The position numbers and the translations under genes were made by a program. A DNA stretch of 64,000 nt from NCBI GenBank assembly GCA_017644325.1, contig JAEPLS010000001.1:248001-312000 (forward strand). Direction: 5' to 3'. The notes beneath the pieces were generated by a model. It saw nothing but the letters and a program-made list of their open reading frames with translations. It was not told the origin of the DNA and searched no databases. The stretch is from Prochlorococcus marinus CUG1438. GTDB lineage: Bacteria; Cyanobacteriota; Cyanobacteriia; PCC-6307; Cyanobiaceae. This document shows positions 8,586 through 19,669 of this stretch, piece after piece; within the stretch, counting starts at the first letter, position 1; each line of letters begins with the position of its first letter.

Positions 8586-9476
8586 TTGAAATCAAAACTT
8601 CAGCAGACTTTAGAAAAAAAATCTAAGGTAGTAACAGCAGAGTTAATGCCGCCTAGAGGTGGGAGCCCCATAAGATCTCTTAAGATAGCACAACTCTTGA
8701 AAGATAAGGTACACGCTGTTAACATTACAGACGGAAGCAGAGCTGTAATGAGAATGTGTAGCTTAGCAATGTCCAAACTATTACTGGAAAATGGGATAGA
8801 GCCAGTAATGCAAATATCATGTAGAGATCGTAATAAAATTGCTTTACAATCTGACATTCTTGGAGCAAATGCCTTAGGAATTAAAAATATCTTATGCATT
8901 ACTGGTGATTCAGTAAAAGCTGGGGATCAACAGGACTCCAAGCCGGTTCACGAGTATGAGTCAGTAAGATTGCTTCAACAAATTCAGGCTTTCAATAAAG
9001 GAATTGATCCTACTTTTGAAGAACTTCCCGATAAAAAAACAGTTATATTTGCTGGAGCCGCTGCAGATCCCAGTTGCAGAAATCAAAAAAGTTTAAAAAA
9101 TAGAATTCAAAGAAAAAAAGAAGCTGGAGCTCAATTCATACAAACTCAAATGGTTATGAAAAAAGAAAATTTAATAGAATTTTGTGAAGAAATCAGTGAA
9201 CCTCTTGAAATCCCAGTTATTGCAGGTGTTTTCTTATTAAAGTCTTACAAAAATGCTCTTTTCATAAATAAATATGTCCCAGGAGCAAACATCCCTGAAA
9301 ATATTTTAAATCGTCTTAAAGATGCCAAAGACCCTCTACAAGAAGGTATACAAATCGCAGCTGAACAAGCTCACGATTATATTAATATCGCAAATGGTAT
9401 TCATCTAATGGCAGTAAGAACTGAATATCTAATTCCGACGATTCTTGAAAAAGCTGAACTTAATCTGGAATATTAA
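8586..9476 (+). CDS. metF: 5,10-methylenetetrahydrofolate reductase
   Basis: FAD-dependent enzyme making 5-methyl-THF for methionine synthesis. The 296 residues have the TIM-barrel landmarks of the family: VTAELMPPRGG near the N-terminus, NITDG, the segment ILCITGDSVKAGDQ, and GAQFIQTQMV with the conserved glutamines. The start is TTG 8586; no in-frame ATG precedes the conserved N-terminus. Its 3' end overlaps the convergent nucleotidyltransferase gene by 17 bases. Confidence 0.93.
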   Translation: MKSKLQQTLEKKSKVVTAELMPPRGGSPIRSLKIAQLLKDKVHAVNITDGSRAVMRMCSLAMSKLLLENGIEPVMQISCRDRNKIALQSDILGANALGIKNILCITGDSVKAGDQQDSKPVHEYESVRLLQQIQAFNKGIDPTFEELPDKKTVIFAGAAADPSCRNQKSLKNRIQRKKEAGAQFIQTQMVMKKENLIEFCEEISEPLEIPVIAGVFLLKSYKNALFINKYVPGANIPENILNRLKDAKDPLQEGIQIAAEQAHDYINIANGIHLMAVRTEYLIPTILEKAELNLEY

Positions 9477-10638
9477 TCAAATCAGTACCTAATAATTCTG
9501 CCATTGCCTTTTGCTGAGGAGATGGTTCAGTCATATCAGATCTTCTTGAATCTGTTATCAACCAATCCAAAGATGCATCTTGCAAATCAAAATGGTCCCC
9601 ATTTTTGTCCACACAGTAACGGCCAAAGACTAATTTATCAACTAGCCTCACACCCTTACCAATTTTGGAATAATCAAAAATAATTGAATTATCAATTATT
9701 GCACCTTCGCAAATACAACAACTTGGGCCGATCATTGCAGGACCAATAATTTTTGCACCATCTTCAATTCTAGTCATCCCACCAATATATACTGGACCAG
9801 AAACATCAATTGTTTCCCAATTTGCGGCCACATTTAATCCAGTGAACACTCCAGGTCTAATTTCTTTACCAGGAATCTCTACTTGTCTAACCTTACCCTG
9901 CAAAACATTACGGATAGCACTCCAATAGTCGGGAACTTTTCCAATATCTACCCACTCAAAATCCATTGGGAGGGCAAAAAATGGCAAATCCATTTCAACT
10001 AGTTTAGGGAAGAGATCAGCACCAATATCAAATTTTTCTCCTGATGGAATGTGATTAAAAATTTCAGGTTCAAAAAGATAGATACCAGTATTAATAGAAT
10101 CTCCTAAAGCTTGATCTATCGATGGTTTTTCCTGAAAGGCTTTTATTCGACCATTGTTATCTGAAACTACTACTCCATAACTTGATACTTGATCTCTAGT
10201 TACTTTTTTAGTTATTAAGCTTGCAATTGCGCCCTTTTCTTTATGTTTCTTAACTGCTTCAGTCAAATCTAAGTCAACTAAAGCATCGCCACAAAGTACT
10301 ACAAAAGTTTCATCAAAAAAATTTTGAAAATCTTGGATTTTTTTTAATCCTCCTGCCGAACCTAAAGCATCTCCAATTAATTCTCCATCTTCAATCCTGC
10401 CTTCAAAACTATAGGCTATCTCAACACCAAATCTTTGACCATCTCTGAAGTAATTTTCAATTTCTTCAGCTAGGTGAGAAACATTAACCATTATTTCTTT
10501 AAAGCCATGCTCTTTGAGTAGCTCTAAAAGAAACTCCATTACAGGTTTTTGTAAAATAGGTATCATTGGTTTTGGTATAATATGAGTTATAGGCTGAACA
10601 CGAGTACCTTTTCCTGCTGCGAGTATCATTGCCTTCAT
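9460..10638 (-). CDS. Sugar-phosphate nucleotidyltransferase with left-handed beta-helix C-terminus
   Basis: A 392-residue nucleotidyltransferase activating a hexose-1-phosphate for cell-surface or glycolipid polysaccharide. The N-terminal catalytic domain starts MKAMILAAGKGTRVQPIT, with the GXGTRL-type pyrophosphorylase loop, KPMIPI, VLCGDALVD with the metal-binding Asp, and INTGIYLF. From about residue 255 the chain turns into hexapeptide repeats (GPVYIGGMTRIEDGAKIIGPAMIGPS) typical of mannose-1-phosphate guanylyltransferase or glucose-1-phosphate thymidylyl/adenylyl transferases. Mannose-1-phosphate guanylyltransferase is the commonest annotation for this architecture, but the sugar and nucleotide cannot be fixed by reading. 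It may share a transcript with the upstream scpA. Confidence 0.88.
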   Translation of the reverse strand: MKAMILAAGKGTRVQPITHIIPKPMIPILQKPVMEFLLELLKEHGFKEIMVNVSHLAEEIENYFRDGQRFGVEIAYSFEGRIEDGELIGDALGSAGGLKKIQDFQNFFDETFVVLCGDALVDLDLTEAVKKHKEKGAIASLITKKVTRDQVSSYGVVVSDNNGRIKAFQEKPSIDQALGDSINTGIYLFEPEIFNHIPSGEKFDIGADLFPKLVEMDLPFFALPMDFEWVDIGKVPDYWSAIRNVLQGKVRQVEIPGKEIRPGVFTGLNVAANWETIDVSGPVYIGGMTRIEDGAKIIGPAMIGPSCCICEGAIIDNSIIFDYSKIGKGVRLVDKLVFGRYCVDKNGDHFDLQDASLDWLITDSRRSDMTEPSPQQKAMAELLGTDLINIPD

Positions 10639-10687
10639 GAATTCTAAAACCTCTTTTTAAAGATTATACGTTATTACTATTTAGCAA

Positions 10688-11536
10688 TTAGAAAGCATTA
10701 GAAGAGATATTTTTAACCTCAAGATTTTCAATAGGCAATTGAGCTAAACCTCCTTCAGGAATTATTCTTTTAATTTGTATTGGGCCATATAAGGAATTAA
10801 TTTGTTTTATCTCAACTTTATTTTCAGAGGATAAAAATAACAAAGCCCAAAAAACACCAAGACGATCTTTATCTAAATCATTTTTTCCTTCTTCTTGCCA
10901 TGTCTTGACTAAATCTTCAAAGTCAGTCCACTGAAGAGCTTTTTCCCATCTATCAAGAAATTTACCTAATTCTTTTGTTGTTTCAGGAAGTTTCTCACGA
11001 TGTGCTAAAGACTTTACATGAGAAATTAAAGCCTTATCAGAATATTTTTTATTTCTTTTTCTCTTCATAAGGAGAAGATCTTGAGTTTCTATAAGTTCAG
11101 CAATTGACTCTAATTGACTTACAAGTTCGCCTAGTGTTGTTGTACGTTTAAGAATTGGTTGTGCTATGGATCTTCTTCTTAAATATTTTTCAGGGTATTT
11201 TGGAATATCAAATTCTTGGTCAATCCAATCTTGATCATCCACGTCAAAATTATCTTCAAAATCTGAAGAACTTTCTTTGAAAACATCAGATTCTAAAACT
11301 TGCGCTTTTAAATTAACTAATACGGAAGCGGCAAAAAAAGCCTCGCTTGTCTCAGATAAATCCTTGTGATACGTATTATTACTTTTTGAAGTATGTTCAA
11401 AAGCGTGTGAGTATTGCTCTAAAAAACTATCAATTACACTTATAACATCAATATCCCATGGATCAAGATCACCTTTGCCAGCGGCATCTTGAAGAAACTT
11501 AATCAACAATCTAGGTCCTAGTTGTTGCCTTTCAAT
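10688..11536 (-). CDS. scpA: Segregation and condensation protein A
   Basis: Kleisin subunit of the bacterial SMC condensin. The conserved N-terminal part reads LLIKFLQDAAGKGDLDPWDIDVISVIDSFL, the ScpA signature for cyanobacteria, and there are helices with EASEAFFAAS-like and RRTTTLGELVSQLE regions. A TTG at 11509 would give 273 residues but removes LGPR, which belongs to the conserved block. The frame stays open without ATG, GTG or TTG up to a stop near 11560; ATT at 11536 would give IERQQLGPRLL at the N-terminus. I list the longer version; the start is uncertain. No scpB is in the window. Confidence 0.8.
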   Translation of the reverse strand: MERQQLGPRLLIKFLQDAAGKGDLDPWDIDVISVIDSFLEQYSHAFEHTSKSNNTYHKDLSETSEAFFAASVLVNLKAQVLESDVFKESSSDFEDNFDVDDQDWIDQEFDIPKYPEKYLRRRSIAQPILKRTTTLGELVSQLESIAELIETQDLLLMKRKRNKKYSDKALISHVKSLAHREKLPETTKELGKFLDRWEKALQWTDFEDLVKTWQEEGKNDLDKDRLGVFWALLFLSSENKVEIKQINSLYGPIQIKRIIPEGGLAQLPIENLEVKNISSNAF

Positions 11537-11631
11537 GGAGTTTAAATAGGATATTTGAAATTAATTAACAACTACTAATAAGATATCCTCTTCTTTATGT
11601 AACGCAAAGAATATTGCATTAATTTAAGAAA

Positions 11632-13236
11632 TTATATTTTTGGAGCCTTGAAAATGTCATTTTCTTTAGTCCCAGAGAAAATATTTGTTTTAACAACACT
11701 TTTAACAGCAGTTAAATCTCTATCTACTAAATTATTAATAGATGCAAGATAACTTTCAGTAACTAATCTTGGGTATAAGCCAATTCCAATTATGGGCAAA
11801 AGTAAGCAAGCAATAATATAAACTTCCCTTGGCTCAGCATCAATAAGTTTTCTTTCTTCAGCCAATTGAGGATTTTCTTTACCAAAGAAAATTTCTCGCA
11901 ACATTGAAAGAAGATAAATGGGAGTAAGTATTACTCCTATTGCAGCTAAAGAAGCCATGACTATCCTAAAAGGAAGAGTATAAACTTCATCAGTGACAAA
12001 ACCTGTGAATACCATTAACTCTGAAACGAAACCACTCATACCAGGCAAGGCAAGTGATGCAAGCGAGCAAGCAGTCCATAGAGCAAACATAATTCTCATT
12101 TTTTGTCCTACACCACTCATTTCATCAAGTTTAAGAGTCTTTGTTCTATCATAGGTAGCTCCAACAAGAAAAAATAAACTAGCCCCAATTAATCCATGAC
12201 TGACCATTTGTAGCATTGCACCACTTGTTCCTAAACTGCTAAAACTCCCTATTCCAATTAGGACGAAGCCCATGTGACTTATTGAACTATATGCAATTTT
12301 TCTTTTTAAATTTCTTTGAGCAAAAGAAGTTAATGCAGCATAAATTATATTTACTACTCCAAGAACTATTAATAATGGAGCAAATTGAGCATGGGCCACG
12401 GGTAATAATTGTGCATTAAATCTTAAAAGGGCATATCCCCCCATCTTCAATAAAATGCCAGCTAAAAGCATATGAACAGGAGCTGTAGCCTCTCCATGAG
12501 CATCTGGCAGCCAAGTATGAAGAGGTACTATTGGAAGTTTTACTCCAAATGCAATTAAAAGACCCACATAACAGAGGATTTGGAATTTTTGATTAAAATC
12601 TTGTGCTGCCAAATGAGAAAACTCAAAGTTAGGAATTTCTGTACCGTAGAAACCCATTGCCAATGCTGCTAGCAGAATAAAGATAGAACTGCCAGCTGTA
12701 TAAATAATGAATTTTGTTGCGGCATATTGTCTATTTTTGCCACCCCAAATAGCTAATAGTAAATACACCGGGATTAATTCAAGTTCCCAAGTAAGAAAGA
12801 ATAAAAGCATATCTTGAACTGCGAAAACAGCTATTTGGCCACCATCCATCACTAATATCAAGAAGAAAAATAACTTTGATTTGAACTTGACTGGCCATGC
12901 AGCTAAAACTGCCAAAGCAGTTATAAAACTAGTTAATAGTATTAAAGGCATTGATATGCCATCGGCACCAACAGACCAAGTTAGACCTAAATCAGGTAGC
13001 CATTTAATATTTTCTTTAAGTTGAAGATTTTCATTATTAATATCAAATCCATTGATATATGAGCCCACAGTTATCAAAAAAGTTATTAATGCAATAGACA
13101 AGGCAAACCATCTAACCTCTTTACCATCTCCCTTATCTGGGAAAAAAGGTATCACAAACGCACTAAAAATCGGGAACAAAATTGCTGCAGAAAGCCAAGG
13201 AAAAGTTGACAATCCTGCACCCAAAGTTCCCAACAT
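11632..13236 (-). CDS. ndhD: NAD(P)H-quinone oxidoreductase chain 4 (NdhD)
   Basis: Antiporter-like proton-pumping membrane subunit of NDH-1. Roughly fourteen hydrophobic helices are visible, with the conserved [38 protein letters not shown]-like block and [15 protein letters not shown]. An upstream in-frame TTG at 13272 would add twelve residues, but ATG 13236 ([16 protein letters not shown]) begins where the family's N-terminus normally does, giving 534 residues. It follows ndhF on the same strand after 122 bases. The pairing with ndhF and the absence of CO2-uptake partners (chpX/Y, ndhD3/F3) points to the respiratory/cyclic NDH-1 form. Confidence 0.95.
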   Translation of the reverse strand: MLGTLGAGLSTFPWLSAAILFPIFSAFVIPFFPDKGDGKEVRWFALSIALITFLITVGSYINGFDINNENLQLKENIKWLPDLGLTWSVGADGISMPLILLTSFITALAVLAAWPVKFKSKLFFFLILVMDGGQIAVFAVQDMLLFFLTWELELIPVYLLLAIWGGKNRQYAATKFIIYTAGSSIFILLAALAMGFYGTEIPNFEFSHLAAQDFNQKFQILCYVGLLIAFGVKLPIVPLHTWLPDAHGEATAPVHMLLAGILLKMGGYALLRFNAQLLPVAHAQFAPLLIVLGVVNIIYAALTSFAQRNLKRKIAYSSISHMGFVLIGIGSFSSLGTSGAMLQMVSHGLIGASLFFLVGATYDRTKTLKLDEMSGVGQKMRIMFALWTACSLASLALPGMSGFVSELMVFTGFVTDEVYTLPFRIVMASLAAIGVILTPIYLLSMLREIFFGKENPQLAEERKLIDAEPREVYIIACLLLPIIGIGLYPRLVTESYLASINNLVDRDLTAVKSVVKTNIFSGTKENDIFKAPKI

Positions 13237-13357
13237 TTGTGTCTCAAAATGTGTAACAAAATAAGTACTCAATTTAATCAGAAAATTATCTTAAATAAAG
13301 TCTAGAAATTATCTGTATTTTTTCATCCCAATGAACAGTGAAGACACACAATTGTAA

Positions 13358-15379
13358 TTAAGTTACTTTAGGAGATTGAAAGCCAAATATTGCAACTAAT
13401 AGAATTACGCCCCCAAATACAATAAGGGCGTAGAATTGAGCTCTACCAGTTTCAAAATATTTTAAACCTTCTCCACTTCCTAAAGTTACAAGTCCAGTCA
13501 GATTGACTACACCATCAACAACCTTAGAATCAACTTCTAAAACTTCTTTAGCTAGTTTTCTACTTCCATTGACAAAAAGCTTTTCATTAATATCGTCTAA
13601 ATACCATTTATTAGACAAAAATTTATTGATAGAAGGAAACCTTTGTGCAAATAAAAGTGACAAATTAATTTTTTTCACAAAATAAGCTTGGTAAGCAATA
13701 AAGATTCCAGCTGATGCAATAACAACTGATGCAATGGCTAAAGGCAAAAATTCTTTTAATTCGAAAGCTTTTGCAGCAGTCTCTGCTTCTTCAGGATCTA
13801 GTAGATTTGCAATTTTGCTATCCCATGGAAGTCCCATAAAACCAATAATTAAAGACGGTACAGCTAGAAATACCAAGGGAAATGTCATTGACCAGGGTGA
13901 CTCATGAATAGAGCCATGTTCTTCATGCAGTTCATCATTTTCTTCATCTTGGTTTGTTTTAGAGGCTATTAGAAGCTCTTTTTGCAGTTCTTTATTTTCT
14001 CCTCTAAAATCTCCTTCAAATGTCAAGAAATAAAGCCTAAACATATAAAAAGCAGTCATACCGGCTGTTAGAAGTCCTATGAACCAAAAAGCTGGAAATG
14101 ATATAAAAGCATTTCCGAGTATCTCATCTTTACTCCAAAAACCTGCCAATGGTGGAATACCACTAATTGCTACACAACCTATTAAAAATGTTGTTGATGT
14201 ATATGGCATTTTTTTTCTTAACCCACCCATTAATCTCATATCTTGAGCTAATACAGGCTGGTGGCCAACTACTTCTTCCATAGCATGTATTACTGAACCA
14301 GATCCCAAAAATAGCATTGCTTTAAAGCAAGCATGAGTCACTAAATGAAAAATTCCTGCTACTGGCGCTCCACAACCCATTGCAAGCATCATATATCCAA
14401 GCTGAGACACTGTGCTGTAAGCTAAACCTTTTTTTAAATCCATTTGAGTCAAAGCTATAGAGGCGCCTAAAAAACAAGTAATGGTGCCTACTAAAGCAAT
14501 AATGAACTGAATAGAGGGGAATATTGAGTACAAAGGTTGTAGTCTTGCTACAAGAAATATTCCTGCAGCAACCATTGTTGCGGCATGGATAAGTGCTGAA
14601 ATAGGCGTCGGGCCTTCCATCGCATCAGGCAACCATACATGAAGAGGAAACTGAGCAGATTTTGCCATTGGCCCTAAAAAAACTAAAAAACAAAGCAACA
14701 AAGCAGCCCAAATAGGTATCGAATTATCAGATATTGATTGAGAAATTCCAGTGGCTATTTCATTAAAATCAAAACTATTTGTTGCCCAAAATAGGCCAAG
14801 AATCCCTAGTAATAATCCAAAATCACCCACTCTATTAACAACAAATGCTTTTTGTGCAGCGTGGGCAGCGCCATCCCTGTCATACCAAAAACCAACCAAC
14901 AAGTAAGAACACATCCCAACTAATTCCCAAAAAACATAAATTTCTAATAAATTCGGACTAACTATTAATCCCATCATTGAACTACTAAATAATGCTAAAT
15001 ATGTAAAAAATCTGACATAACCTTTGTCATGCGCCATATAACCATGAGAGTAGATCATTACCAGCAAAGTTATAGTCGTTACAAGAGCAAGCATTACACT
15101 ACCCAAAGGATCAAGGACAAAACCCATCGGGATTGTAAAATCCCCAGCACTAGCCCATACAAATAATTTTTCTACAGATTGATAACCATTAACTTGTTCA
15201 ACAAGAGCTTTGTAACTAATTACCGCAGAAATGCCAACAAACGAAATAAGACCTACAGAAACAATTTCTCTGGAATTATTAATTTTATTATTAATACTTA
15301 TTAGGCCTAAACCAGAAAGCACTGCTCCAATAAGTGGGAAAACAGGAATTAACCAGGCAATTTCTGAAGCTTGAGGCAT
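13358..15379 (-). CDS. ndhF: NAD(P)H-quinone oxidoreductase chain 5 (NdhF)
   Basis: Distal antiporter-like membrane subunit of NDH-1, 673 residues. The N-terminal half has the family blocks FWELVGMCSYLLVGFW, FPLHVWLPDAMEGPTPISALIHAATMVAAG and YSTVSQLGYMMLAMG; the C-terminal part after a hydrophilic linker (about 475-500, rich in Glu and His) carries the long amphipathic helix region. It begins at ATG 15379, 33 bases after the stop of the preceding NnrU/Z-ISO-like gene, so the order is that gene, then ndhF, then ndhD on one strand. Confidence 0.96.
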   Translation of the reverse strand: MPQASEIAWLIPVFPLIGAVLSGLGLISINNKINNSREIVSVGLISFVGISAVISYKALVEQVNGYQSVEKLFVWASAGDFTIPMGFVLDPLGSVMLALVTTITLLVMIYSHGYMAHDKGYVRFFTYLALFSSSMMGLIVSPNLLEIYVFWELVGMCSYLLVGFWYDRDGAAHAAQKAFVVNRVGDFGLLLGILGLFWATNSFDFNEIATGISQSISDNSIPIWAALLLCFLVFLGPMAKSAQFPLHVWLPDAMEGPTPISALIHAATMVAAGIFLVARLQPLYSIFPSIQFIIALVGTITCFLGASIALTQMDLKKGLAYSTVSQLGYMMLAMGCGAPVAGIFHLVTHACFKAMLFLGSGSVIHAMEEVVGHQPVLAQDMRLMGGLRKKMPYTSTTFLIGCVAISGIPPLAGFWSKDEILGNAFISFPAFWFIGLLTAGMTAFYMFRLYFLTFEGDFRGENKELQKELLIASKTNQDEENDELHEEHGSIHESPWSMTFPLVFLAVPSLIIGFMGLPWDSKIANLLDPEEAETAAKAFELKEFLPLAIASVVIASAGIFIAYQAYFVKKINLSLLFAQRFPSINKFLSNKWYLDDINEKLFVNGSRKLAKEVLEVDSKVVDGVVNLTGLVTLGSGEGLKYFETGRAQFYALIVFGGVILLVAIFGFQSPKVT

Positions 15380-15412
15380 GTTCTAAAAAACTTATAGTTT
15401 GATTTTAAACTG

Positions 15413-16141
15413 TCAATTGAAAAATTCCGACAAAAATGATGAATTAAATGTTTTAACGGCAATATTTATATACTGATGGGACCACCAAAGCACGCCTATT
15501 GCAATCAATATACCAAGTTGAGATAACTTAAAAAATTCTTTAATTTTAAATTCTTGCCTTCCTTCAAGTATTGCCATGAAAGGGATTATGGAAGTACTTT
15601 TTCTAAACTTTTCAAACTCTTCTCCAAATCTATTTGCTAATCTCTTATCCCCATGCCAGATTGCAAAAAGATGATGCAAAACTAAGCCAATAGAAGTTAC
15701 TAATGTGAATGAAGTACCAATCCATAGAGTATGAGCAAAACACCAAATTATCTGACCAAATGCTTGTGGATGTCTAGTGATTCGCATTATCCCAGTTCCA
15801 TAGATTCGAACTTTAGGTTTTAAAACCGAAGGAATTTCTAGCAAATTGTAAGTAGCGGGATATAAAAATAAAAAACTTATTGCAGTTAAGAACCAAACGA
15901 CTATAAAAACAAAATTATTGCCCTGTAAATTCCATAATCTGATTCCGTCATATCTATGAGCCAAAAAATAACTAATCAAAATAATTGCAGATGGCAAACT
16001 TAAAAAAACAAAACATAACCGCCATAATCTCGCACCCATAATAGATTCTGCTTTGATTCTTAAAGCAGCTCCCCCACTATGAATTACCGCAAAAATGAAA
16101 ATCAAAAGTAAGATGATTAGGGAAGTTTCATGAGTCTCCAT
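15413..16141 (-). CDS. NnrU/Z-ISO family membrane protein, candidate 15-cis-zeta-carotene isomerase
   Basis: A 242-residue integral membrane protein with six or seven helices. The middle segment RITRHPQAFGQIIWCFAHTLWIG carries the conserved histidines of the NnrU/Z-ISO family, in which plant and cyanobacterial members are heme-b proteins isomerising 9,15,9'-tri-cis-zeta-carotene. NnrU proper belongs to denitrifiers, a pathway with no trace here. The gene lies about 2 kb from pds and crtB, and zds is also in the window, so the Z-ISO role fits better. That role is inference from family and context; an isoprenylcysteine/phospholipid methyltransferase-like membrane protein is the alternative. Confidence 0.75.
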   Translation of the reverse strand: METHETSLIILLLIFIFAVIHSGGAALRIKAESIMGARLWRLCFVFLSLPSAIILISYFLAHRYDGIRLWNLQGNNFVFIVVWFLTAISFLFLYPATYNLLEIPSVLKPKVRIYGTGIMRITRHPQAFGQIIWCFAHTLWIGTSFTLVTSIGLVLHHLFAIWHGDKRLANRFGEEFEKFRKSTSIIPFMAILEGRQEFKIKEFFKLSQLGILIAIGVLWWSHQYINIAVKTFNSSFLSEFFN

Positions 16142-16168
16142 ATATTTAAATTGTCCAAATAATTTTTG

Positions 16169-16197
16169 TTCTTAACAAGAATGCTCCTAAGCATTAG
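16169..16197. promoter_or_regulatory. Candidate LysR-type operator dyads between divergent genes
   Basis: In the 83-base gap between the NnrU/Z-ISO-like gene and the divergent LysR gene there are two dyads: TTCTTAACAAGAA at 16169-16181, which has the T-N11-A form of LysR boxes with perfect five-base arms, and CTAAGCATTAG at 16187-16197. Autoregulation from such a divergent gap is normal for LysR regulators. No binding is proven. Confidence 0.4.
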
Positions 16198-16224
16198 AAT
16201 TATAAGAAATTGTAGGCATAATAG

Positions 16225-17169
16225 ATGCCAGAATTACCTTTTACACTCGACCAATTAAGAATATTAAAAGCTATAGCAGCTCAAGGAAGTTTTAAAAAAG
16301 CTGCAGATCTTTTATATGTAACCCAACCTGCAGTGAGTTTACAAATACAAAATTTAGAAAAACAACTTGAAATTACAATTTTCGACAGAGGTGGTAGGAA
16401 GGCACTTCTGACTGAAGCAGGGAGACTATTACTTGAATATTGTGAACGAATTTTGAATCAATGTGACGAAGCTTGCAAAGCTATTGAAGATTTAAATAGC
16501 TTAAAAGGTGGAACTCTTGTCATTGGAGCGAGCCAAACAACGGGTACCTATTTAATGCCGAGAATGATAGGACTTTTCAGACAAAAATTCCCTGATGTAT
16601 CAGTTCAACTTCAAGTACACAGTACGAGAAGAACTGGTTGGAGTGTCGCCAATGGACAAATTGACTTAGCCATTATTGGCGGACAATTACCTGGAGATTT
16701 AGAAAATTTGCTACAAGTAATTCCATATGCAACTGATGAATTGGCATTAGTTTTACCATCTAAACATCCACTTTCGAACAAAAAAGAGCTTCTCAAAGAA
16801 GACTTATACAAATTAAATTTTGTTACATTAGACTCACAATCTACAACAAGAAAAGTTGTTGACAAACTTCTCCAAGATTCTGGGCTTGATATTCAAAGAT
16901 TAAAAATTGAGATGGAACTTAACTCTCTTGAAGCAATCAAGAATGCAGTTCAATCAGGTTTAGGAGCATCCTTTTTGCCTGTTGTTTCGATTGAAAGAGA
17001 ATTATTGGCTGGAACAATCCACAAAGCATTCGTTGCTGATTTAGAGGTTAAAAGAGAGCTTAAATTAATTACTAATCCATCTAGATATACATCAAGAGCT
17101 TCAGAAGTATTTAAGAAAAACATTCTTCCACAATTTGCTAGTTTAGAAAGCCCTTTGAGGCATATATAA
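16225..17169 (+). CDS. rbcR: LysR-family transcriptional regulator, RbcR-like
   Basis: A 314-residue LysR regulator. The winged HTH is at the N-terminus ([41 protein letters not shown]), followed by the periplasmic-binding-like effector domain starting near residue 92 ([15 protein letters not shown]). The N-terminal [18 protein letters not shown] is that of the cyanobacterial and plastid RbcR/CbbR group, which controls carbon-fixation genes and, in the NdhR branch, ndh genes. The neighbourhood of ndhF-ndhD fits either. It starts 83 bases from the divergent NnrU/Z-ISO-like gene. The exact subgroup would need a tree. Confidence 0.85.
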   Translation: MPELPFTLDQLRILKAIAAQGSFKKAADLLYVTQPAVSLQIQNLEKQLEITIFDRGGRKALLTEAGRLLLEYCERILNQCDEACKAIEDLNSLKGGTLVIGASQTTGTYLMPRMIGLFRQKFPDVSVQLQVHSTRRTGWSVANGQIDLAIIGGQLPGDLENLLQVIPYATDELALVLPSKHPLSNKKELLKEDLYKLNFVTLDSQSTTRKVVDKLLQDSGLDIQRLKIEMELNSLEAIKNAVQSGLGASFLPVVSIERELLAGTIHKAFVADLEVKRELKLITNPSRYTSRASEVFKKNILPQFASLESPLRHI

Positions 17170-17175
17170 TTTCGA

Positions 17176-17802
17176 TCAAAACTGAATTGCTTCTTTGTTA
17201 ATACCTACCCCGCCGTCTTCGGCTTGTCCATCACCTTTTATTATAAATTTATTTTCATTTACATCAGTCTGATAAACGCACTTAACTATTGGCTTATCTC
17301 TTATGGAACCAATATAAGCAAAAGTGTTCATCCTTTGCTTACATTCCCTTACATCTTCATTACTAATTGCGCCCTGTTTTTGTAACACTGTCCAATTCTC
17401 TCTTCTAATCACACACCCTGGCTGAAGAGCTGGTTGCGTTACAAAACTCGTAGATGGATTTAGAGTCGTATACATTTCAACATCAATTACAAAAGCACTA
17501 GCTCCCCATTGTCTGCAAAATTCAGGGTCTGGAACCGCCATATCTAATTGTTGTTGACTTGCTATATTTCCCTGCCCGCCATCGGTTGTACTGGTAATAG
17601 CGCTCCCGATACCAACTCCTAAAATTAATACTCCAGCAAGTACGGCAATGGTTCCTGTATTAAAGTTGATCTTTTGCTCAGAAGAAGCAGCAGGCAATCT
17701 ACTATTTCTTTGGCCGTAAGAATCCATATCTCTTGGATTTGAAGAGTAATAATTTCTATTAGAGCCTCTTCTAGGCCTTCTATTTGATGGTGGTCTATTC
17801 AC
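17176..17802 (-). CDS. DUF3172 family protein
   Basis: A 208-residue protein of the cyanobacterial/plastid DUF3172 family. Residues 1-45 are Arg/Asn/Ser/Pro-rich and disordered-looking, followed by one hydrophobic helix ([22 protein letters not shown], about 45-67) and a conserved globular part with [19 protein letters not shown] and [10 protein letters not shown], including three or four conserved cysteines. It is therefore probably membrane-anchored with the globular domain in the lumen or cytoplasm. The start overlaps the ndhM stop by four bases, so it is translationally coupled to an NDH-1 subunit; function unknown. Confidence 0.8.
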   Translation of the reverse strand: MNRPPSNRRPRRGSNRNYYSSNPRDMDSYGQRNSRLPAASSEQKINFNTGTIAVLAGVLILGVGIGSAITSTTDGGQGNIASQQQLDMAVPDPEFCRQWGASAFVIDVEMYTTLNPSTSFVTQPALQPGCVIRRENWTVLQKQGAISNEDVRECKQRMNTFAYIGSIRDKPIVKCVYQTDVNENKFIIKGDGQAEDGGVGINKEAIQF

Positions 17803-18146
17803 AGTACTTCATTAGTCTTTGGTAAACCCATCGAATAATTCATTACTCTACAATCAGGGTTATAACTAAGCTCACCATTTTGGAGCAAAAATTTAATTAA
17901 ACCTTCGATTTCTGATCCTATTTTTCGAAGTTCATAATCATCTAAATCCCTCCCTGCTCTATCTTTTATTAATTCATTGAATTTTTCATTTATTCTGTTT
18001 AGAGAATCTTCGTTCCAAATAAATTCGTTATCTGGATCTAAATCAAGCGTTAGTTTATTGGGATGAAACTTTAATTCTTCATCTACCACTTCCGCAGTAA
18101 AAATCCTTACATGCCTAGTAGTCGACTTTAAAAGCATTTTTTCCAT
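17799..18146 (-). CDS. ndhM: NAD(P)H-quinone oxidoreductase subunit M (NdhM)
   Basis: Oxygenic-photosynthesis-specific peripheral subunit of NDH-1. The 115 residues include [18 protein letters not shown] at the N-terminus, [26 protein letters not shown] and [15 protein letters not shown] at the C-terminus, all typical of NdhM. Two methionines (residues 1 and 4) could be starts; the common form begins at the second. It shares a four-base overlap with the downstream DUF3172 gene and diverges from pds by 90 bases. Confidence 0.93.
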   Translation of the reverse strand: MEKMLLKSTTRHVRIFTAEVVDEELKFHPNKLTLDLDPDNEFIWNEDSLNRINEKFNELIKDRAGRDLDDYELRKIGSEIEGLIKFLLQNGELSYNPDCRVMNYSMGLPKTNEVL

Positions 18147-18194
18147 AATTTTACAAAATAATCAACGAAAAAAACTAATATGTTCTAACTTTAA

Positions 18195-19634
<1,440 letters not shown>

Positions 19635-19669
19635 TAACATTAAAAACTTCTAAATTTAACTACAACTTT

